From an uncultured Pelagibacteraceae bacterium (lineage in GTDB: Bacteria > Pseudomonadota > Alphaproteobacteria > Pelagibacterales > Pelagibacteraceae): a stretch of DNA of 64,000 nt. The notes under the pieces are model-generated. The model was given only the letters and a program-made list of their open reading frames with translations. It had not been told where the DNA came from and did not search any database. The position numbers were made by a program, and so were the translations under genes. Positions 49,129 to 59,995 of the stretch are shown one piece after another. The number at the start of each line of letters is the position of its first letter. Within the stretch, counting starts at the first letter, position 1. Location of the stretch: assembly GCA_902569105.1 (NCBI GenBank), contig CACFTE010000002.1, positions 43,501 to 107,500 of the forward strand, written 5' to 3'.

Positions 49129-50235
49129 ATGAAAAATTATTTAAGTTTTGAAAATGAAGTAAAAGAATTAGAGGCTGAACTTGATACGTTAAAGGATCCT
49201 TACAATAATGCTGGAATATCCGAGGTAAATACTGCTGAAATTACCTCGTTTGAAAATAAGATAAATAGTAAATTAGAGAAAATATATTCTAAATTAAATC
49301 CATGGGAAACCACTCAAGTTGCAAGACATGAGGATCGTCCAAAAGCTAAATATTTTATCGAAAATTTATTTGAAGATTTTATTTCCTTATCTGGAGATAG
49401 ATTTTATGGAGAGGATAAATCAGTAATTGCTGGATTTGCAAAATTTAACGGTAAGTCAATTTTAGTTATTGGACAAGAAAAAGGCGAAAACTTAGAGGAA
49501 AGATTGGATAGGAATTTTGGAATGATGAGGCCGGAAGGATATAGAAAAAGTATAAGGTTAATGGAATTGGCAAATAAATTTAACATACCTATAATTACAT
49601 TCATAGATACACCAGGAGCTTATCCTGGAGTTGGAGCTGAAGAGAGAGGACAGGCAGAAGCAATTGCAAGATCAATACAAAGCTGCATACAACTAAAAGT
49701 TCCAAATATTTCTATAATAATCGGTGAAGGAGGCTCAGGGGGAGCAATAGCACTGGCTTCTGCCAGTAAGGTGATAATGTTAGAAAATGCAATTTACTCT
49801 GTAATATCACCTGAGGGATGTGCAACAATTTTGTGGAGAGATCCAAAGAAAACATTGGAAGCAGCAAAAGCTATGAAGCTTACATCGAAAGAATTATTTG
49901 ATTTAAATATTGTTGATGAAATAATTAAAGAACCAATTGGCGGTGCGCATAGAGATAAACAAAAAATTTTAGAAAGCATTCGTGTATCAATTCAAAAAAA
50001 CTTAATAGATTTTCAAAATCTAACACCTGAAGAAATAATATCTCAAAGGAAAAATAAATTTTTAAAAATTGGAAGAGGTGGTGGTTTTTCTAGTACAGAA
50101 GATACTTACTCAGGACTTTCTCTTAAAAAAAATAATTTATCAAAAATACTTGAAAAATTCTCAAAAAATAAAAAAATTATATTTTTTTCTCTTTTATTAG
50201 CAATTTCTATATTTTTTATAGCTTACTTGCTATAG
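49129..50235 (+). CDS. accA: Acetyl-CoA carboxylase carboxyltransferase subunit alpha with C-terminal TM extension
   Basis: FEDFISLSGDRFYGEDKSVI, FIDTPGAYPGVGAEERGQAEAIA, IGEGGSGGAIALA; extra tail ending KKIIFFSLLLAISIFFIAYLL. Confidence 0.93.
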   Translation: MKNYLSFENEVKELEAELDTLKDPYNNAGISEVNTAEITSFENKINSKLEKIYSKLNPWETTQVARHEDRPKAKYFIENLFEDFISLSGDRFYGEDKSVIAGFAKFNGKSILVIGQEKGENLEERLDRNFGMMRPEGYRKSIRLMELANKFNIPIITFIDTPGAYPGVGAEERGQAEAIARSIQSCIQLKVPNISIIIGEGGSGGAIALASASKVIMLENAIYSVISPEGCATILWRDPKKTLEAAKAMKLTSKELFDLNIVDEIIKEPIGGAHRDKQKILESIRVSIQKNLIDFQNLTPEEIISQRKNKFLKIGRGGGFSSTEDTYSGLSLKKNNLSKILEKFSKNKKIIFFSLLLAISIFFIAYLL

Positions 50236-52741
50236 AGCACCACAACAATTTTTATATTTTTTGCCAGATCCACATGGACATGGTTCATTTCTACCAATTT
50301 TTCTAGAAGAAACCTCTTTAGGATTATTCTGAACTTCTTCATTATTGTTGTTTTCATTTTCTTTGTTAACTATTTTTATATTTAGTAGTAATCCAATAAA
50401 TTGATTTTTTAATCTATAAAGTAAATCCTCAAATAAGTTAAAAGCTTCCTTTTTATATTCTATGAGTGGATCTCTTTGACCATATGATCTCAAACCAATT
50501 ACTTGTCTCAATTGTTCTAAATATTGGATATGCATCTTCCAATTTTGATCAATAAGTTGTAAAAATATATTTTTTTCAATTTCTTTAGATTGACTTTCAC
50601 CTAGAATTGATAATCTTTCGCTTCTTTTATATTCTAGTTTTTCTATTATTTGATCTTTGAAATTTTTATCTTCACTGCTTATTAATTTATCAATTTCATC
50701 TTTAGTGAAAGATCCACCGAGTGAAGATAATAATTTTTTTTCAACATCATTTTTTTTGTTTTTATATTCGATCAATTCATCTATTATTTGAATAATAAAA
50801 TTATTAGCAAATTCGTAAGCATTTAAACTTTCCATAACTTTTCTTCTTTGAGAAAAAATTACTTTTCTTTGGTCATTTAATACATCATCAAACTTCAATA
50901 AAGATTTTCTTATATCAAAGTTTCTTGACTCCACTTTTTGTTGAGCTCTTTCGAGTGCTTTATTTATCCATGGATGATCTATACTTTCACCATCTTTTAA
51001 GCCTAACTTTTCTAATAAATTATTCATAGACTCTGAACCAAAAATCCTCATCAGGTCATCCTCTAGGCTAACAAAAAAAATTGAACTTCCTTCATCACCC
51101 TGTCTTCCAGATCTACCTCTTGCTTGATTATCGACTCTTCTACTTTCCATTCTTTCTGTGCCAATAACAATAAGTCCCCCTATTTCTTTAATTTCATTTA
51201 TTAAATTGTTATCTAAATTTTTTCCTCCAAGTTTAATATCAACTCCTCGGCCTGAAATACTGGTAGTAATAATCACAGATTTTTTTGCACCTGCATCAGC
51301 AATAATTTCAGCTTCTTTGTGATGGTTTTTTGCATTTAAAACTATGTGTTCAATTTTTTTCTGTTTAAGCAATGTCGAATAATGTTCTGACTTATTAATA
51401 CTACTTGTAAAAATTAAAATTGGTTGGCCTAAAATATATTTATCATTTACTAATTTGACTATGGCCTCATCTTTTTCTTTTGATGTTCTATAAATTTGAT
51501 CATTTAGATCTTTTCGTATCATTTTTTGATTTGTTGGAATTTCTACAACATTAAGATTATAAATTTCATAAAATTCCTGAGCTTCGGTTGCGGCGGTTCC
51601 TGTACAGCCACAAAGTTTCTTATATAATTTGAAATAATTTTGATATGTAATTGATGCCAAAGTCTGGTTTTCAAACTGTATGTTTAAATTTTCTTTAGCT
51701 TCTAGACTTTGATGTAATCCATCACCAAATCTCCTTCCTGGCATTTGTCTTCCAGACTGCTCATCAATTATTACTATTTCATTTTCTTTAACGATATAAT
51801 CTTTTCCGTTTTCAAATACATAATTTGCTCTTAACGATTGATTTACTAAATGAACTAAAGACATATTCTCTGGGTCGTAAAAATTATTATTTTTTAAAAT
51901 ACCCGCCTCGGAAAAAATTTTTTCTACACTATCTATACCTTTGTTCGTTAATAAAATATTTCTATTTTTTTCATCTATATCAAAATCATCTATCTCTAAT
52001 TTTTTTATTAATTTGTTTACAATTATATACTGTTCAGTCTTATTTTCTGCTTTACCAGATATAATCAAAGGGACTCTGGCCTCATCGATTAAACAAGAGT
52101 CAATCTCATCAACTATTGCATAATTATGACCTCTTTGTACCATTTCCTTTTTTTGAGAATTTCATGTTGTCTTTAAGATAGTCAAAACCTAATTCACTAT
52201 TAGTCGCGTAAGTAATATCGCATGAATAATTTTTTCTTCTTTCAGTATCGCTTTGACCTGAATTAATGTAACCACAGGTCAGACCTAAAAAACTATAAAT
52301 TTTTCCCATATTCTCAGAATCTCTTTTGGCTAAATAATCATTAACAGTAACAACGTGCACCCCATTGCCTTCTAGAGCGTTTAAATATGCAGCGAGAACG
52401 ATGGTTAAAGTTTTACCCTCACCTGTTTTCATTTCAGCAATTTTATTTTGATGTAAAACTATTCCACCCAACAATTGAACATCAAAGTGTCTTTCATTAT
52501 TAACTCTTTTTGAGGCCTCTCTAACCATTGAGAATGCTTCGGGTATTAAATCATTGATCGTAGAACCTTCTGAAATCTTTTTTTTTAATTCTATAGTCTT
52601 TTTTGGAAAATCTTCATCCCTAAAATTTGAAAACTGGCTCTCTAGGCTATTAATTTTTGCAACAATTTTACCCAAATTATCTAATATTTTTTGATTAGAA
52701 GATTTGAATATTCCAGATATAAGATTTATTGGATTAAACAT
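50230..52741 (-). pseudogene. secA: SecA preprotein translocase ATPase, reading frame interrupted by +1 nt in an A7 run (ORFs 52124..52741 and 50230..52143)
   Basis: N-terminal ORF ...GEGKTL...[23 protein letters not shown]; removing one A gives [24 protein letters not shown] continuing into the second ORF, which ends with the zinc-binding NEPCPCGSGKKYKNCCG. Could be a sequencing error rather than a true pseudogene. Confidence 0.85.
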
Positions 52742-52801
52742 ATGAGTTATTGTTATTTAAACAAATCTTATATAATCATATTATTAATTTTTTAAACAGA
52801 T

Positions 52802-54097
52802 ATGCTTTTTAAGAAAGAAAAATATCAAATTAAGCCAAATTCTATTGGTTTTTACCAAGATCTGGAGCACTTAGATGGCATGGGAATATCAGCCGTTTCA
52901 GCTAATTTATATTTAGAAAAAAAAAGAGACGATTTAGTTATTTTTTATTTTAGAAAAGGAGCAAGTTGCGCATCGGTTTATACTCAGTCAAATATAAAGT
53001 CAGAAAATATAAAATGGAATCTAAATAACTCAAGAGAGAAAATATATGCTCTTCTTGTAAATACAAGAAATGCAAATGCTTTCACTGGTGAGGATGGATA
53101 TAAATCTATAAATAATATTGCCATGATGTTATCAGAGCATTTGTCACAAAAACAAATAGTAGATGAAGAGGATCCAAAAAAAATCAGTATTAAAAATCTT
53201 ATTTTTGCTTCGACAGGTACTATCGGAGAGAACTTTCCTGAAAAAAAAATATTACAGTCAGTTCCAAAATTGATTGATAATATAAAATACGTTCAGAATA
53301 AATATGTTTGGATGAAAGCTGCGATGGGTATTCTTACCACCGATACAAGACCCAAATTATCAATGGAAGAATGCAAGATAGCAGGAACAAATGTAAAAAT
53401 ATATGGTGTAGCAAAAGGTTCCGGTATGATTTACCCAGATATGGCTACAACACTAGGTTTTGTTTTTACTGATGCAAAAATAAGTGGAAATATTTTAAAA
53501 CAATTATTAAAAAAAAATATTCAAAATACATTCAATGCAATAAGTTGTGATGGTGACACTAGTACCAACGATATGGTAAGTATATTTTCAACTGGCTATG
53601 CAAATAATAAAAATATAAAATCATATAAAGATAAAGCTCTAAATGAGTTTGACAAATCATTAAATTCTGTTTTAAAAAATTTAGCAAAAGCTGTAGCGTC
53701 TGATGGAGAGGGAGCCTCAAAATTTATAATAATTAAAGTAGAAAAATGTAAAAATGAAAATGATGCCAAGAAAATCTGTTTCTCTATAGCAAACTCTCCT
53801 CTAGTTAAAACTGCAATTGCAGGTGGCGATCCTAATTGGGGAAGAATAGTTATGGCTATAGGAAAAACTAAAATTAAATTAAAGTTAAATAAATTTAATA
53901 TTAATATAGGTCCTTATAAAATAATAGAAAATGGAAAAATTGCTCAAAGTTACAATGAAAATGATGTTGCTGAATATATGTCATCTTTTGAAATACAAAT
54001 AAATGTTCAAATTGGAACTGGGAATAAGGAATTTGAAGTATACACCATGGATCTTACAAAAAAGTATATAGAAATTAACGCAGATTATAGATCTTAG
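52802..54097 (+). CDS. argJ: Bifunctional ornithine acetyltransferase / N-acetylglutamate synthase
   Basis: TTDTRPK, GSGMIYPDMATTLGFVFTDA, CDGDTSTNDMVSIFSTG. Confidence 0.95.
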   Translation: MLFKKEKYQIKPNSIGFYQDLEHLDGMGISAVSANLYLEKKRDDLVIFYFRKGASCASVYTQSNIKSENIKWNLNNSREKIYALLVNTRNANAFTGEDGYKSINNIAMMLSEHLSQKQIVDEEDPKKISIKNLIFASTGTIGENFPEKKILQSVPKLIDNIKYVQNKYVWMKAAMGILTTDTRPKLSMEECKIAGTNVKIYGVAKGSGMIYPDMATTLGFVFTDAKISGNILKQLLKKNIQNTFNAISCDGDTSTNDMVSIFSTGYANNKNIKSYKDKALNEFDKSLNSVLKNLAKAVASDGEGASKFIIIKVEKCKNENDAKKICFSIANSPLVKTAIAGGDPNWGRIVMAIGKTKIKLKLNKFNINIGPYKIIENGKIAQSYNENDVAEYMSSFEIQINVQIGTGNKEFEVYTMDLTKKYIEINADYRS

Positions 54098-54135
54098 GTT
54101 GTTGAATAAGTATATTATATTATTAAAACAATTAA

Positions 54136-54561
54136 ATGATCAAATATAAAATAAGATGTAAAGACTGTGAGAATACTTTTGATAGTTGGTTTGCATCCTC
54201 TAAAGAATTTGAAAAACTAAAAAAAATGAAATTAATTAACTGTAATATTTGTAAATCTATAAAAATTGATAAATCAATCATGTCTCCAAGAATTTCGTCG
54301 AATTCGAAAAGTTTTAATGATAAAAAAATTGCTAATACAAAACAAGTAAGGTCTAAAATTAAAGAATTTCAAAGCTATATTAAAAAAAATTTTGAGTATG
54401 TTGGTGAAAATTTTACATATGAAGCAAGGTCAATTCATTATGATAATAAAAATTCAAAAAAAGCGATATATGGAAAAGCATCTTCAAAGGATATCAAAGA
54501 ATTAAATGATGAGGGAATAGAAACAGCAGTCATTCCATGGGTTAATGACAATGATAATTAA
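54136..54561 (+). CDS. DUF1178 family protein
   Basis: IRCKDCENTFDSWFASSKEFEKLKK, YVGENFTYEARSIHY, EAVI-like AVIPW. Confidence 0.8.
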   Translation: MIKYKIRCKDCENTFDSWFASSKEFEKLKKMKLINCNICKSIKIDKSIMSPRISSNSKSFNDKKIANTKQVRSKIKEFQSYIKKNFEYVGENFTYEARSIHYDNKNSKKAIYGKASSKDIKELNDEGIETAVIPWVNDNDN

Positions 54562-55286
54562 ACCTTTTTGAATACGCTTATATAATTTACACTTGTATCT
54601 TTATTAGTATGCCACTTATCTGTTAAAATGTTATAATTTACGCCATCAATTTCAAATAATTTTAAACTATTTTTTTCACATAATATTTTTAGCTCATCAG
54701 GCTTTACAAATTTGAACCAGTCATGTGTTCCTGTTGGCAACCAATTAAGAATGTATTCAGCTCCTATAATAGCAAACAAGTAAGACTTAAGAGTTTTATT
54801 TATGGTAGCTATAAACATCATTCCATTTTTTTTTAATAATGAAGAACTTGATTTAATAAATAAATTTAAATCATCCACATGTTCAACAACTTCCATATTT
54901 AAAATCACATCGAATTTTTTTTTTATTTTAAGACTTTCTGGAGATGCACAAATATATTTTATATTTAAATTATTTTTCTTTGCATGTATTTGTGCAATAT
55001 TGATATTTTTCATTGATGCATCAATACCTGTTAATTTTCCTCCCAGTCTACACATTGGTTCTGTTAATAGACCACCACCACATCCAATGTCCAATATATC
55101 TAAATTTACAAAAGGTTTTTTTTTATTTTGAATATTGAATTCTTTTATGACTTTGTTTTTTATTAACTCTATTCTAATAGGATTAAATTTATGTAATGGC
55201 TTGAATTTTCCATCTGGATCCCACCATTCTTCAGCTAATTTACTAAATTTTTCTATTTCTTCTTTATTTATTGTGTTATTAGCCAT
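54558..55286 (-). CDS. ubiG: 3-demethylubiquinol 3-O-methyltransferase
   Basis: EEWWDPDGKFKPLHKFNPIR, LDIGCGGGLLTEPMCRLG, NMEVVEHVDD, GTHDWFKFVKP. Confidence 0.94.
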   Translation of the reverse strand: MANNTINKEEIEKFSKLAEEWWDPDGKFKPLHKFNPIRIELIKNKVIKEFNIQNKKKPFVNLDILDIGCGGGLLTEPMCRLGGKLTGIDASMKNINIAQIHAKKNNLNIKYICASPESLKIKKKFDVILNMEVVEHVDDLNLFIKSSSSLLKKNGMMFIATINKTLKSYLFAIIGAEYILNWLPTGTHDWFKFVKPDELKILCEKNSLKLFEIDGVNYNILTDKWHTNKDTSVNYISVFKKV

Positions 55287-55343
55287 AAATTTTATTTTAA
55301 ATTAAACAATATTTTTTAATAAAAGATAATATAGGAAATAACA

Positions 55344-56558
55344 ATGAAAATTGTAGTGTTAAAATTTGGAGGTACTTCAGTTGGATCTATTGAAAGAATA
55401 AAAAATACAGCCAAAATTATAATTAGTTATTTAAAGCAAGGCTATAAAGTGATTGTTGTCTCATCGGCTATGAGCGGAGAAACTAATAAATTAGTTAAAT
55501 TAACAAAAAAAATTTCAAACAATTTTGCACCCTCTGAATACGACTCTATCGTTTCAACTGGAGAACAAGTCTCATGTTCATTGATTGCTGGTAGACTCAT
55601 TGATAAAGGCTTTCTATCTAGATCATGGCTAGGTTGGCAGATACCAATACTTACTAAAGGAAGTTATTCTCATTCTAGAATTTTAAGCGTGAATAAAAAA
55701 AAAATACTTCAATTCTTAAAACAAGGTGGTACACCAATAATTACTGGATTTCAGGGAATTAATGCTGAGTCTCGAATCACTACAGTTGGCAGAGGTGGAT
55801 CCGATGCAAGTGCAATTATGATGGCAAAATTTTTCAAAGCAGAAAAATGTATTATTTATACAGATGTAGATGGAGTTTATACCACAGATCCAAATGTTGC
55901 ACCAAAAGCAAAAAAAATAAAAAAAATTTCGTATGAGGAAATGTTAGAAATGGCATCACTAGGTTCAAAAGTTATGATGCCACACTCCATACAAGATGCG
56001 AGATTAAATAGAATAGATATTGAAGTTCGTTCCTCATTTAAAAACTTACCTGGTTCGTTAATCACGAAAAAAAAAAATATTTCCTCAAACAATATAATTA
56101 GAGGTGTATCATTTACTAAAAATGACACAAAAGTAACTCTTGTTGGTGTAAAAGATAAGCCAGGAGTTGCTGCATCGATTTTTGAGCCACTATTTAAAAA
56201 CTTAATTAACGTTGATATGGTGGTTCAAAATATCTCATCAAATAAAAGAGAGACTGACTTAACATTCACAATTAAAAATGACGATCTGGCAAAAACAGAA
56301 AAATTAATTAAAAATAATAGAAAAATTAACTTTAAAAAAATAACAATTGATGAAAAAGTATCAAAAGTTTCTATAGTCGGTGTAGGAATGATAACCACTC
56401 CAGGTGTTACATTCAGGATGTTTAATGCCTTAGCGAAAAAAAACATAAATATACTAGTTATATCAACATCTGAAATTAAAATATCAGTCTTAGTGGATCA
56501 AAAAAATTTAAAAAAAGCAGTTGATGTACTTCATAAAGAATTTAAATTAGACTACTGA
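55344..56558 (+). CDS. lysC: Aspartate kinase
   Basis: VLKFGGTSVGSIERIK, GRGGSDASAIMMA, YTDVDGVYTTDP, tandem ACT domains. Confidence 0.96.
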   Translation: MKIVVLKFGGTSVGSIERIKNTAKIIISYLKQGYKVIVVSSAMSGETNKLVKLTKKISNNFAPSEYDSIVSTGEQVSCSLIAGRLIDKGFLSRSWLGWQIPILTKGSYSHSRILSVNKKKILQFLKQGGTPIITGFQGINAESRITTVGRGGSDASAIMMAKFFKAEKCIIYTDVDGVYTTDPNVAPKAKKIKKISYEEMLEMASLGSKVMMPHSIQDARLNRIDIEVRSSFKNLPGSLITKKKNISSNNIIRGVSFTKNDTKVTLVGVKDKPGVAASIFEPLFKNLINVDMVVQNISSNKRETDLTFTIKNDDLAKTEKLIKNNRKINFKKITIDEKVSKVSIVGVGMITTPGVTFRMFNALAKKNINILVISTSEIKISVLVDQKNLKKAVDVLHKEFKLDY

Positions 56559-56567
56559 TTAATATTT

Positions 56568-57677
56568 ATGAGCATAAGACCATTTAGGGACATCAAAAGA
56601 AGAAAAACAAAAGTGATTTCAGTTGGCAAGGTAAAAATTGGAGGAGATAATCCTATTTCAGTCCAATCAATGACTAATACTAAAACAACAGATATAAAAT
56701 CTACCATAAATCAGATAAATCAAATTGAGGAAGAAGGTGCTGATATTGTCAGAGTTTCTTGCCCAGATGAAAAATCATCATTAGCTTTAAAAGAAATTAT
56801 AAAAAACATAAATCTTCCTGTAGTTGCTGATATTCATTTTCATTATAAAAGAGCACTAGAAGCTGCTGAAAACGGTGCATCTTGTTTAAGAATTAACCCA
56901 GGCAATATTGGAGACAAAAAAAAAGTTAAAGAAATAATTAAAGCTGCTAAAAATAACAATTGTGCAATACGAGTAGGTGTAAATTCTGGTTCACTAGAAA
57001 AAGATATTTTAGAAAAATATAAAGAACCTTGTCCTGAGGCTTTAGTAGAAAGTGCCTTAAGGAATATAAGAATTCTAGAAGATGAGGATTTTTTTAATTT
57101 AAAAGTTAGCGTAAAATCCTCAGATGTTTTTCTGTCTTTATGGTCTTATCGTCAATTGTCTAAACAAATCGAATATCCAATACATCTTGGTATTACCGAA
57201 GCTGGAAGCTTAATTCCTGGAAGTATAAAATCTTCAATTGGTCTTGGAACTTTATTATTGGAAGGGATTGGTGATACAATAAGAGTTTCTTTATCAGACG
57301 ACCCAGTAAAAGAAGTCAAGATAGGAAATGAAATATTAAAGTCTTTAAACCTAAAAAAAAAGGGAATAAATATTATTTCTTGCCCATCGTGTGCCAGACA
57401 GGGTTTTGATGTTATTAAAACTGTAAAAATATTAGAGGATAAACTTTCTCATATAAAATCTCCAATTACACTGTCAATTATTGGGTGTGTTGTAAATGGA
57501 CCAGGTGAAGCATCATCTACAGACCTAGGTATAACCGGAGGAGGCAACAATAATCATATGTTATATATTAATGGTAATCAAATGAAGAAAATAAATACTG
57601 ATGAAATGGTCGAACAAATAATTTTAATGATAGAAAAAAAAGAGCAAGAATTAAAATTATCTTCTAGAAAAGAATAA
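56568..57677 (+). CDS. ispG: 4-hydroxy-3-methylbut-2-en-1-yl diphosphate synthase
   Basis: [46 protein letters not shown]. Confidence 0.96.
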   Translation: MSIRPFRDIKRRKTKVISVGKVKIGGDNPISVQSMTNTKTTDIKSTINQINQIEEEGADIVRVSCPDEKSSLALKEIIKNINLPVVADIHFHYKRALEAAENGASCLRINPGNIGDKKKVKEIIKAAKNNNCAIRVGVNSGSLEKDILEKYKEPCPEALVESALRNIRILEDEDFFNLKVSVKSSDVFLSLWSYRQLSKQIEYPIHLGITEAGSLIPGSIKSSIGLGTLLLEGIGDTIRVSLSDDPVKEVKIGNEILKSLNLKKKGINIISCPSCARQGFDVIKTVKILEDKLSHIKSPITLSIIGCVVNGPGEASSTDLGITGGGNNNHMLYINGNQMKKINTDEMVEQIILMIEKKEQELKLSSRKE

Positions 57678-57684
57678 AAATTAG

Positions 57685-58761
57685 ATGTCTCTTCCCAAAA
57701 ATAAAGTTAAAGAAATAATAGATAAACACTCAAGATTAGAAAAGGAACTATCTAGTACAGAATTAGATAGTAAATCCTACGCCCAAAAGTCCAAGGAATA
57801 TTCTAGCCTAAGTGACATTATTAAATATGCCCAAGATTATTCTAATTTTGAAGAAAATAAGAAAGAACTAGAAAAAATGGTATTGGATGGTCATAATGAT
57901 CAAGAGCTTAAAGTATTAGCAAAATCAGAATTAGATAATTTAATTAAAAATCAAGAGCAGAACGAACTAAAATTAAAAATATTTTTGTTACCAAAAGACG
58001 AAGCAGATTCTAAAAATGCGATTTTAGAAATAAGAGCAGGTACAGGAGGGCTTGAGGCTAGCTTATTTGCATCTGACCTTTTTAAAATGTACGAAAAAGT
58101 ATGTAACAATAAAAATTGGAAATTAGAGTTAATAAGTTTATCCAAAAGTGATGCCGGTGGTCTTAAAGAGGTCATTGCATCAATTAAAGGAAAAAATATA
58201 TATTCCTCATTAAAATATGAGAGTGGAGTTCATAGAGTTCAGCGTGTACCTGACACAGAAACACAAGGAAGAGTCCATACCTCTGCAGCTACAGTTGCAG
58301 TATTACCAGAAGCTGAGGATGTAGATGTAAAAATTGAGGATAAAGATTTAAGAATTGATGTTTTCAGAAGCAGTGGCCCAGGAGGTCAAAGTGTAAATAC
58401 GACTGATAGTGCAGTTAGAGTCACACACATTCCTAGTGGTATTGTAGTAAGTCAACAAGATGAGAAATCACAAATACGAAATAGAGAGAAAGCCTTAAAA
58501 ATTCTTCGTTCAAGATTGTATGAATTTGAAAGAAAAAAAATTGATGATCAAAGATCTAGAGATAGAAAAAGCAAAATTGGTACAGGGGATAGATCTGAGA
58601 GAATAAGAACATATAATTTCCCACAAGGTAGAGTAACAGATCACAGGATAAACCTTACTCTTCATAAACTTGAGGAATTTATGCAAGGTGAAATTTTTGA
58701 TGAACTAATCGAAAATCTTGATTTACAAGCCCAAGAAGAACAATTAGAAAATCTAAATTAA
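57685..58761 (+). CDS. prfA: Peptide chain release factor 1
   Basis: [61 protein letters not shown]. Confidence 0.97.
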   Translation: MSLPKNKVKEIIDKHSRLEKELSSTELDSKSYAQKSKEYSSLSDIIKYAQDYSNFEENKKELEKMVLDGHNDQELKVLAKSELDNLIKNQEQNELKLKIFLLPKDEADSKNAILEIRAGTGGLEASLFASDLFKMYEKVCNNKNWKLELISLSKSDAGGLKEVIASIKGKNIYSSLKYESGVHRVQRVPDTETQGRVHTSAATVAVLPEAEDVDVKIEDKDLRIDVFRSSGPGGQSVNTTDSAVRVTHIPSGIVVSQQDEKSQIRNREKALKILRSRLYEFERKKIDDQRSRDRKSKIGTGDRSERIRTYNFPQGRVTDHRINLTLHKLEEFMQGEIFDELIENLDLQAQEEQLENLN

Positions 58762-59606
58762 TGAATTATAGAAACGTTATTTCTAGAGGTACAAAAATTT
58801 TAAACAACAATTCTATCAAGACAGCAAACATTGACTCAGAAATTTTGTTTTCAACATCTATTAAAAAAAGTAGAGAAGATATTATTCTTAATTGTGAACA
58901 AAAAGTAAATTATCAAGAAATTAAAAATTATTTAAAACTAATTTATCGAAGGAAGCAAAAAGAACCTGTTTCCTTGATAACTGGGAATAGATTTTTTTGG
59001 AAATATAATTTTAAAGTTGATAAAAATGTTTTGACACCTAGATTCGAGACCGAAATATTGGTAGAGCAAATATTAAAAACTTTTAATCAATCTGAAAATC
59101 TAAATGTACTAGATGTTGGCTTAGGCTCAGGATGTATATTAATATCTCTTTTAAAAGATAAAAGTAAATGGCATGGTACAGGCCTAGATATATCTAATTT
59201 AGCTATTAAAAATGCAAAAATTAATGCAAAAATACAACAGGTTGATAATAGAATTAGATTTATCAATTCAGATATTGACAAATTTTCAAGTAGTAAATAT
59301 GATTTAATAGTATCTAACCCACCTTATATAAATAAAGTTGGTTATAATAATCTTGATTTAAGTGTAAAAGGTTATGAGCCAAAAGTGGCTCTCTGTGGTG
59401 GTGTAGATGGATACAAAATTATCGATAAAATAATAAAAAAAAGTAAAATAATTTTGAAAAATACAGGAACATTAGCTTTTGAGATAGGCTCAGGACAACA
59501 TTACAAAGTGAGAGAACATTTAAAAAAAAATGGTTTCTATGTTTTTAAATTGATTGAAGACTATCAAAATATCAAAAGATGCATATTAGCAAGAAAAATT
59601 AAATAA
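58761..59606 (+). CDS. prmC: Release factor glutamine methyltransferase
   Basis: FEVDKNVLTPR-like FKVDKNVLTPRFETE, LDVGLGSGCILISL, IVSNPPYI. Confidence 0.93.
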   Translation: MNYRNVISRGTKILNNNSIKTANIDSEILFSTSIKKSREDIILNCEQKVNYQEIKNYLKLIYRRKQKEPVSLITGNRFFWKYNFKVDKNVLTPRFETEILVEQILKTFNQSENLNVLDVGLGSGCILISLLKDKSKWHGTGLDISNLAIKNAKINAKIQQVDNRIRFINSDIDKFSSSKYDLIVSNPPYINKVGYNNLDLSVKGYEPKVALCGGVDGYKIIDKIIKKSKIILKNTGTLAFEIGSGQHYKVREHLKKNGFYVFKLIEDYQNIKRCILARKIK

Positions 59607-59995
59607 TGAGAAACTTTAAAAATAATAGAAGAAGATTCAGAAATAATTCGTTTGATAGGAACTTGAAAGTTCACTCAAGTGATCAAAGTTTAAATTCAGG
59701 CCTTGGAAATGTGTCTGATTTTAAGAAAAAAAACTTTTCAAGAAATAACTTTAATACAACTAAACTAGTTCAAAAATATTCAGATCTTGCAAGAGAAGCT
59801 TTATCGAGTGGAGATAAAATATTGTATGAAAATTACATGCAACATGCCGAGCATTTTGTTAGACTTTCTGAAAATAATAACAATAATACAAATATTAAAA
59901 ATAATTCTACTAACGGAGTAAATAATTCAAATCTTGAAAAAATTAAAGAAGTTGATCAAAAATTAAATGATCAAGTTCAAGTAGAAGAGAACTAA
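59606..59995 (+). CDS. DUF4167 domain protein
   Basis: Arg/Asn-rich N-terminus and LVQKYSDLAREALSSGDKILYENYMQHAEHFVRL; after prmC. Confidence 0.8.
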   Translation: MRNFKNNRRRFRNNSFDRNLKVHSSDQSLNSGLGNVSDFKKKNFSRNNFNTTKLVQKYSDLAREALSSGDKILYENYMQHAEHFVRLSENNNNNTNIKNNSTNGVNNSNLEKIKEVDQKLNDQVQVEEN

